Source of the DNA: Lysobacterales bacterium
GTDB taxonomy: Bacteria; Pseudomonadota; Gammaproteobacteria; Xanthomonadales; SZUA-36
Length of the DNA stretch: 11,463 nucleotides
Reading direction: 5' to 3'
NCBI GenBank assembly: GCA_009692275.1
Contig: SHZL01000060.1
Location: forward strand, 1-11,463
Of the stretch, positions 7,270 to 11,463 are shown piece by piece. Position 1 is the stretch's first letter. Each line of letters opens with the position of its first letter. A program made the translations under genes and the position numbers. The notes beneath the pieces were generated by a model, which saw only the letters and a list, made by a program, of their open reading frames with translations, was not told the DNA's origin and did no database searches.

Positions 7270-8106
7270 TCAGTCCTTACGCCGTGCAGACCAAGCACGG
7301 GTCAGATAGGTTGCCTCGATCACTTTCAGCCCAGCAATTCGTTGCGCTATAAACGCGAGGAATACTTCAAATTTCTCCGGGCCAAGCTGCACCCGCAGAT
7401 CGTTCACCGAGCGCCACGCGCCCATGTAACGCTCAGGAGTCATCTCGATAACATGACGACCTTCCAGATAGACCACATCTTCAAAATAGGGTGAAGCCCA
7501 AAGTTGTTCCATCAGAGTTTCTGTAATGCCAGAACGTCCCGAAGATACCCGTTTTATATTAGGGCGCAAGGTATCAAGATGGGCTTCAATTTCCACTAGC
7601 AACGGATTAACTTCAATCAGGCGGGGATTCCACAACGCCGAAAAACGCCCGCCCGCCCGCAAAAGACGATAAAACTCCTTCGTCGCCCTATTGAAATCCG
7701 GCCAATGGAAGCTTGATGCCATCGAGAGCCAGTCACAACATGCGTCCGGCAGGCCAGTCTGTTCAGCACAACCTGCCAACCATCGCACACCCGTTCCGGT
7801 GCTGTCCGTCAGTCCTTCAGCTCGCATATCGTCATTTGGTTCCACAGCGGTGACCGATTTCACATTCTTTCCATAAACCATGCGTGACCATATACCGGTT
7901 CCTGCGCCGACATCGACAAAATCGACATCAGCGGCCTGCTTTTCCAGTAAACCCAGCAATGCATTAAGAACGGATGGGCAATAATCTGGCCGGTGTTGGG
8001 AGTAGTCTTTTGCAAGACCGGTAAAATCACCCGCTTGATAACTCCTGTTTTCATCGGAGTTGAGCGACCCAGATATTCGTGGTGTAGGGGATTTTAATGT
8101 AGCCAT
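7270..8106 (-). CDS. Class I SAM methyltransferase, second of the pair (Cj1419/Cj1420 type)
   Basis: A 278-residue Rossmann methyltransferase. SAM motif I is FVDVGAGTG (63-71) and motif II AVEPNDDMR (87-94). SFHWPDF and LLRAGGRFSALWNPR follow, and the C-terminus ATYLTRAWSARRKD is family-typical. It is related to its upstream neighbour (shared AVEPND.MR and the same order of motifs). Position suggests it methylates the phosphoramidate group or its precursor; this has not been shown here. Conserved sequence begins at YQAGDFTGLAKDYS (residue 23). The first 22 residues are coded out of frame over what would be the C-terminus of the neighbour and look like junk leader. ATG 8106 is the only nearby start. 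It lies four bases after the run of 11 Gs, which may itself serve as the ribosome site. Stop-to-start distance to the next gene is 6 nt. Confidence 0.85.
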   Translation of the reverse strand: MATLKSPTPRISGSLNSDENRSYQAGDFTGLAKDYSQHRPDYCPSVLNALLGLLEKQAADVDFVDVGAGTGIWSRMVYGKNVKSVTAVEPNDDMRAEGLTDSTGTGVRWLAGCAEQTGLPDACCDWLSMASSFHWPDFNRATKEFYRLLRAGGRFSALWNPRLIEVNPLLVEIEAHLDTLRPNIKRVSSGRSGITETLMEQLWASPYFEDVVYLEGRHVIEMTPERYMGAWRSVNDLRVQLGPEKFEVFLAFIAQRIAGLKVIEATYLTRAWSARRKD

Positions 8107-8819
8107 TTTGCCCCCCCCCCCGCCGCAACATCCGAGTTCAGAAAGTGCTCAATACCTGCAATCACATCACCAAATGACTCTCCTGCTTGACGCTCTAGTG
8201 TGGCATGAGAACGCCACGCCTCAACACATTCGGCAATTGTCTGCTCATGCATTACACGCGAATCGAGATGCACCACCGGCCCGAACAAACCACAGGAATC
8301 AATGACAGCCGTTTGGTCTTCACGACGAGTACCGTAGCCATAATCGGCTACTCGCTCCTTAATGATCGATTCGATCTGTGCCTGAATCTGATCATCGAGT
8401 TGGCGGTGATTCCACATGCACGCGAACCATCCACGCGGCTTAAGAATGCGCGCAGTTTCCTTGAGTGCCAGCTGCCTGTCACAGACGTTAAACGAGCTTC
8501 CAAATGTCACCATATCGAAAGCCTTGGTTGCCTGCCCAGTTTGTTCGCCGGTACCTTCATGCCATCGAACATTTCCTAGTTTTTCAGTACGCTTAGCGCC
8601 GTTACCCCGCATGGCATCATTTGGCTCTACGGCCGTCACATCCAAACCACGAGCAGCCAGCACCAGTGTCAGGTGAGCAACGCCAGCCCCGACATCACAA
8701 AATTTATCGCCCTTTTCCGCACCGGCAATCGACAGCATCGCGTCAATCGCCGCATCGGCGTAATCAGGGCGTTTAAGATATGCATCAGCGAGCGTGGTGT
8801 AATCCCATTCGGTTTTCAT
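8094..8819 (-). CDS. Class I SAM methyltransferase, first of the pair, C-terminus set by a poly-G tract
   Basis: As read, a 241-residue protein with SAM motif I FCDVGAGVA (40-48), motif II AVEPNDAMR and ILKPRGWFACMWNHR. It ends AAGGGAKWLH straight after the G tract. Bases after the tract, read in the next frame, encode a much better ending, IPYTTNIWVAQLR and a TGA at 8053-8051; this resembles the final strand of related methyltransferases. One G fewer (or two more) would give this 255-residue form. The version seen is therefore probably a length-variant lacking its last beta strand, so activity may be reduced or absent. The likely role is methylation in the phosphoramidate pathway (Cj1419/Cj1420 type), inferred from context. 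ATG 8819 overlaps the kinase stop by 4 nt (ATGA). Confidence 0.82.
   Translation of the reverse strand: MKTEWDYTTLADAYLKRPDYADAAIDAMLSIAGAEKGDKFCDVGAGVAHLTLVLAARGLDVTAVEPNDAMRGNGAKRTEKLGNVRWHEGTGEQTGQATKAFDMVTFGSSFNVCDRQLALKETARILKPRGWFACMWNHRQLDDQIQAQIESIIKERVADYGYGTRREDQTAVIDSCGLFGPVVHLDSRVMHEQTIAECVEAWRSHATLERQAGESFGDVIAGIEHFLNSDVAAGGGAKWLH
8111..8121 (-). repeat. Poly-G(11) homopolymer (poly-C on plus strand), probable phase-variation tract
   Basis: Eleven consecutive Gs on the coding strand, 236 codons into the first methyltransferase gene and 5 nt before the second one's ATG. By tract length, the first frame ends at once (11 Gs), reads on to a 255-residue full-length form (10 or 13), or runs into the second gene as one fused frame of about 516 residues (12, or one residue less with 9). 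Tracts of this size slip during replication and make typical phase-variable contingency loci. The tract may also affect initiation of the downstream gene because it lies in the ribosome-site position. Confidence 0.75.
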
Positions 8820-9355
8820 ACGGCATTTCTCTCCATCAGTTGGTTAATTAACTCTGCTGCCAAGTCACTGGCTTTCTGGCCTAACAAATACTCCACAACC
8901 CAATCAGCGGCCTCTGGCTCGTCAATAGGCAAATCCAAACCGGCGACATTCGACAGTTCCCCTGCGTCGAAGCGACGGTAAATTCCCTTCGGGTCTCGTC
9001 GGCGCAGCTCTTCAACCGGCACCTTCAGATAGACCTCAAAGTAGCCGGGCAAATTCTCGCGATTCCAGGCATGCACTTCGCGAAACAGCGAAATCGTGGC
9101 AATCACCACAGTCAATCCTTGCGAAGCAATGACCCGGCACAAGTGCGCGTATTGCATCGCCAGCGCCAAGCGACCCTCTAGCCCATAGTTTTGTGCATTG
9201 GCAGCCACTGCGCCAAATACTGACCGTAAATCATCGCCATCTAAGAGAGCTACATGTTCACCTTTCGCACGCAGCTGCCCGACAACTTCGATCGCCAAGG
9301 TTGATTTACCTGCACCAGAAAGACCGGTTATCCAAATTACTGTCCCATATTTCAT
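8816..9355 (-). CDS. CysC-like P-loop kinase, Cj1415-like (cytidine diphosphoramidate kinase)
   Basis: A 179-residue P-loop kinase of the adenylylsulfate kinase family. Walker A is GLSGAGKST (11-19), followed by LDGDDLR (38-44) and, later, VVIATISLFREVHAWNRENLPGYFEVYLKVP. True APS kinases usually read DGDN-R-H-G and have an ISPFR-type segment; this protein departs at both places. No other sulfate-activation gene (CysD, CysN, CysH) is in the window. In Campylobacter the CysC-like Cj1415 phosphorylates the 3'-OH of cytidine diphosphoramidate instead of APS; the gene set here favours that role. ATG 9355 has no Shine-Dalgarno on this strand. It sits 40 nt after the sulfotransferase-like gene, in a spacer with a small inverted repeat, so it may start its own transcript. 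Its stop overlaps the next ATG by 4 nt. Confidence 0.85.
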   Translation of the reverse strand: MKYGTVIWITGLSGAGKSTLAIEVVGQLRAKGEHVALLDGDDLRSVFGAVAANAQNYGLEGRLALAMQYAHLCRVIASQGLTVVIATISLFREVHAWNRENLPGYFEVYLKVPVEELRRRDPKGIYRRFDAGELSNVAGLDLPIDEPEAADWVVEYLLGQKASDLAAELINQLMERNAV

Positions 9356-9381
9356 ATTTTCATATCTAAGGAGACGCTAAA

Positions 9382-9400
9382 TATAGCCGATTGAGCTATA
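9382..9400. repeat. Perfect 6-bp inverted repeat in the intergenic spacer
   Basis: TATAGC (9382-9387) and GCTATA (9395-9400) are exact inverted copies separated by 7 bases. They lie in the short gap between the sulfotransferase-like gene, whose TAG stop they contain, and the kinase gene. The stem is short and AT-rich with no T-run, so it is not a convincing terminator. An operator or a weak RNA hairpin is possible. TATATT on the minus strand (9385-9380) could be a -10 box for the kinase, with only a poor -35. Confidence 0.3.
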
Positions 9401-10628
9401 GAAAATCAGCCGGATCAAACATCCGTCCTTTAAGAGCAGCATAGTTGGGTTGCTTATTTCTGCCGTATAAGGATTTAGCTAGCTCGACCGTGTTCGAGTA
9501 AATTTCATAGGATATATGTACTGTTTTTACGATGACCAACGGGATCCGTCGGAGTATTTTGTTGTTGTATTGATTTCGATTTGCAACATTCCTAATGCTA
9601 CTAGCGAGAGTTCTTATGAACATGTCGACTATTGGCTTGCAAGGTGTTCGTAAAACGAAGCCACTAGAATAGGTACCCGTCGGGTAGTTGAGCATCCTGA
9701 TTGGCTCCATCAGAGCAGAAGAAATTGCTGCCTCATCCTCTTTTGATAGCTTGGTGGTCCAATTGTACGGAATTTTTTTTGAGTCAAATCCTGAAATCGG
9801 GATCCTGTCAGCGGAGTTTCCCCACCACAACTTCCGTAAAAATGTACTCTCTAATAATATGTCTTGGAACTCAATGCCAAAATAGCCGGCCAACGAAACC
9901 ATGGCTTCACGATTCAATTCGTGGAACCTATTCAAGTCAATTATCCTAAGTTGGCCAGGATGTAATTTTAATGAAAAAAGATACAGTTTATGCACAGAGT
10001 CAGCATAAAGTCTAATTGTATTGTTCCGCATCAAAATGCTAATTTTAGTGTAGCCAGCACCGGTGCGAAGTGCGCACACCTTATCCCAAGACAACCAATC
10101 TTCGCGAGGATCCCTCGCCATTGCAACGTAAAATAGATCTGGGAAGTCGTCCAATGCACGATCATGACTTCCGTCATAGCTGTGAGCGTGAATAAGAATG
10201 TATTTTATTTTCGAAGGGTTTTGTCCAATTGTTCTTGCAAACGCTTTATGCACCCCGATCACAAAATCTTTGCGCGAAATCGGTCTCTCTTCCTTGACCC
10301 AAGAATCAAACTCATCGTGTAAGGCATTTTTTCTAAACTCCATTGAATCAACATACAAGTGTTGGTTTTGACCGGGCCCGAATAAACATGTGACCCTTTC
10401 GCCTGGAATTCCCAAATACGACTTCGATGAGTCGAAAACATCTGGGTGTTTACGAATAAACTCATCAAGTGCCGCTACCACATCAAATATGCTATGAGGG
10501 AAGGAATAGCTCATTCCCAACCCTGGAAGGGATACTACCTGATGGTGGCCATCAAACAGGCTTTGAATAAATAATGATCCAGAACGTCCATGGGGGGTTA
10601 CTAAAATACAGTTTATTGATTCGTTCAT
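9396..10628 (-). CDS. Sulfotransferase-fold protein, possible phosphoramidate (or sulfate) transferase
   Basis: A 410-residue protein with the two nucleotide-binding signatures of PAPS-dependent sulfotransferases. The 5'-phosphate loop is TPHGRSGSLFIQSLFDGH (11-28) and the 3'-phosphate segment VAMARDPREDWLSW (168-181). Both contact a 3'-phosphorylated nucleotide donor. The last 80 residues (RTPCKPIVDMFIRTL onwards) are basic and not recognised. It could sulfate a surface glycan using PAPS. In this operon it could instead move the phosphoramidate group from the 3'-phospho-cytidine carrier to the capsule or O-antigen; that is inference. There is no signal peptide, so it would act in the cytoplasm. 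ATG 10628 has AGAGGA 4 nt upstream. The gene is visibly richer in A+T than the operon downstream, which suggests a separate source. It is probably the first gene of the transcription unit, but a 40-nt gap separates it from the tightly packed rest. Confidence 0.75.
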   Translation of the reverse strand: MNESINCILVTPHGRSGSLFIQSLFDGHHQVVSLPGLGMSYSFPHSIFDVVAALDEFIRKHPDVFDSSKSYLGIPGERVTCLFGPGQNQHLYVDSMEFRKNALHDEFDSWVKEERPISRKDFVIGVHKAFARTIGQNPSKIKYILIHAHSYDGSHDRALDDFPDLFYVAMARDPREDWLSWDKVCALRTGAGYTKISILMRNNTIRLYADSVHKLYLFSLKLHPGQLRIIDLNRFHELNREAMVSLAGYFGIEFQDILLESTFLRKLWWGNSADRIPISGFDSKKIPYNWTTKLSKEDEAAISSALMEPIRMLNYPTGTYSSGFVLRTPCKPIVDMFIRTLASSIRNVANRNQYNNKILRRIPLVIVKTVHISYEIYSNTVELAKSLYGRNKQPNYAALKGRMFDPADFL

Positions 10629-11463
10629 ATGATCCTCTCATGCCCACGGCAATCGCTTGCGTATCAGAGTAAGTTGGCATTTCGACATTGCGGTCGATTT
10701 GAAATCCGTCTTTCTCACTTTTACGATAAATCAGGCCAAATTCCTGCGATTAATGCATCGCGTAGCAATAATTTGTGGGCGGATTTACATGGGTATACCA
10801 GTCGCTTGCAGACATTAATGGTTTCGCTGTGAGCAAGTGCTAACATATAAGCGTTTACTGATATTGCCCATGTCGTTCAGGCGCGGGCGAAGGTACGCAA
10901 GAGTATCACCCGGCAGGAGTAAATCACTTATGGCGAGTTCTGGAGGCTCTGCTTGGCAATCCGACGGGCTTCATGCCATTGTCGCAAACCTTGTCCGGCG
11001 TTGATTCAGCCTTGCCGGATGCGGTCGCCACGCTTCGACGGATAGGAAATTCAAGCCCCAATCCACTTCGACAGAGTACACCCTGAACCCACCTTCGTCA
11101 ACAACCACTTTGTGCTCACCCCAACCAACCATTAACTTCAGTTCAAAGACCGCTTTTGTTCGGTGTTCGCAGAGATTTGATGCGCGACACAGGCGGAAAT
11201 CATACACTGCCTACAATCCGGATTTGCCACACCACACCACTCAACGCACAAAGCCCGCACCTGATCCACACCTTTCCACGCTCCGCCGCATTTGCGATGT
11301 CTGCAGCGCAGGGCTACCAGCGAAGAGTCCAGCCAAACTTCCGCTCGGGCTTTCCGCAGCGCCCCGCACTTTTTCAGCTGCGGGTCAGCAACCGGCCGGC
11401 GCCTGTTGCATTTCGAGCTTGCCGCAAGCTAAACATCCAGATCAGCCTTTTCGCTACCCCGCC
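10629..11463. other. About 0.8 kb without a convincing gene; likely holds the operon's upstream region
   Basis: No open frame here has both a ribosome site and recognisable protein sequence. The part next to the operon (10640-10860) is A+T-rich and could hold its promoter; on the minus strand TGG-TATACC (10800-10792) resembles an extended -10, without a clear -35. A small inverted repeat GCGAT-N6-ATCGC lies near 10746-10761. A 78-codon minus-strand frame from a GTG at 11207 to 10971 has plausible composition (GWGEHKVVVDEGGFRVYSVEV), but it has no known motif and a weak start. A short plus-strand frame from ATG 10930 (24 codons, GGAG 10 nt upstream) is equally unsupported. The last 250 bases are GC-rich and may belong to a gene or gene remnant extending past the window. 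Confidence 0.5.

Noticed and set aside
8816..9355. Calling the CysC-like gene a sulfate-assimilation APS kinase
   Set aside because: No CysDN, CysH or CysI genes are nearby, active-site segments differ, and the surrounding genes make up the phosphoramidate pathway in which a CysC homologue phosphorylates cytidine diphosphoramidate.
10629..10832. 67-codon plus-strand frame next to the sulfotransferase-like gene
   Set aside because: Its ATG shares bases with the other gene's start region, it has no proper ribosome site and no recognisable sequence. The stretch is better explained as the operon's promoter region.
10629..10970. Searched for a JUMPstart/ops element ahead of a surface-polysaccharide operon
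   Set aside because: A GCTACGCG string is present on the minus strand, but the ops core GGCGGTAGCGT is not, so no RfaH-type element can be claimed.
1..11463. tRNA, rRNA or CRISPR array
   Set aside because: No cloverleaf-like sequence, rRNA segment or regularly spaced direct repeat was seen on either strand.

Overview
The window reads as a chromosomal segment of a high-GC proteobacterium, most likely a betaproteobacterium. That placement is an impression from codon use and the IS91-type remnant, not a firm call. Ordinary chromosomal genes lie at the left end and an accessory island occupies the rest.

Left end (1-2011). A truncated JAMM/M67 metallopeptidase gene (minus strand) faces a DtxR/MntR-type metal-dependent repressor (plus strand) across a short divergent promoter region. 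A class I SAM-dependent methyltransferase follows on the plus strand. An IS91-family transposase remnant, cut at both ends (about 2012-2861), then marks the border of the island.

Island (2858-10628). All genes are on the minus strand and almost all overlap or nearly touch, so they look like one operon. In transcription order they are: a sulfotransferase-fold protein, a CysC-like kinase, two related SAM methyltransferases, a PEP-synthase-like ATP-grasp/phosphohistidine enzyme, a class I glutamine-amidotransferase-like hydrolase, a CysQ-like 3'-nucleotidase (interrupted by an in-frame TGA), and a nucleotidyltransferase. This set matches the O-methyl phosphoramidate (MeOPN) capsule-modification pathway of Campylobacter jejuni (Cj1415-Cj1420). 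In that pathway L-glutamine is phosphorylated on its amide (Cj1418 type), transferred to CMP to give CDP-glutamine (Cj1416 type), hydrolysed to cytidine diphosphoramidate plus glutamate (Cj1417 type) and phosphorylated on the 3'-OH (Cj1415 type), with methyltransferases adding the methyl group. Two partners here fit the 3'-phospho-nucleotide chemistry by analogy with PAPS and PAP: a sulfotransferase-fold protein as the possible group transferase, and a CysQ-like phosphatase to clear the 3'-phosphorylated nucleotide by-product.

The most striking detail is an 11-G homopolymer on the coding strand at the junction of the two methyltransferase genes. At the length seen, the first methyltransferase is cut short. 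With 10 or 13 Gs it would gain a family-typical C-terminus, and with 9 or 12 Gs the two enzymes would fuse into one polypeptide. This looks like a phase-variation switch, as known for MeOPN loci in Campylobacter.

Right end (10629-11463). This is about 0.8 kb without a convincing gene. It presumably holds the operon's promoter region and then unassigned DNA.
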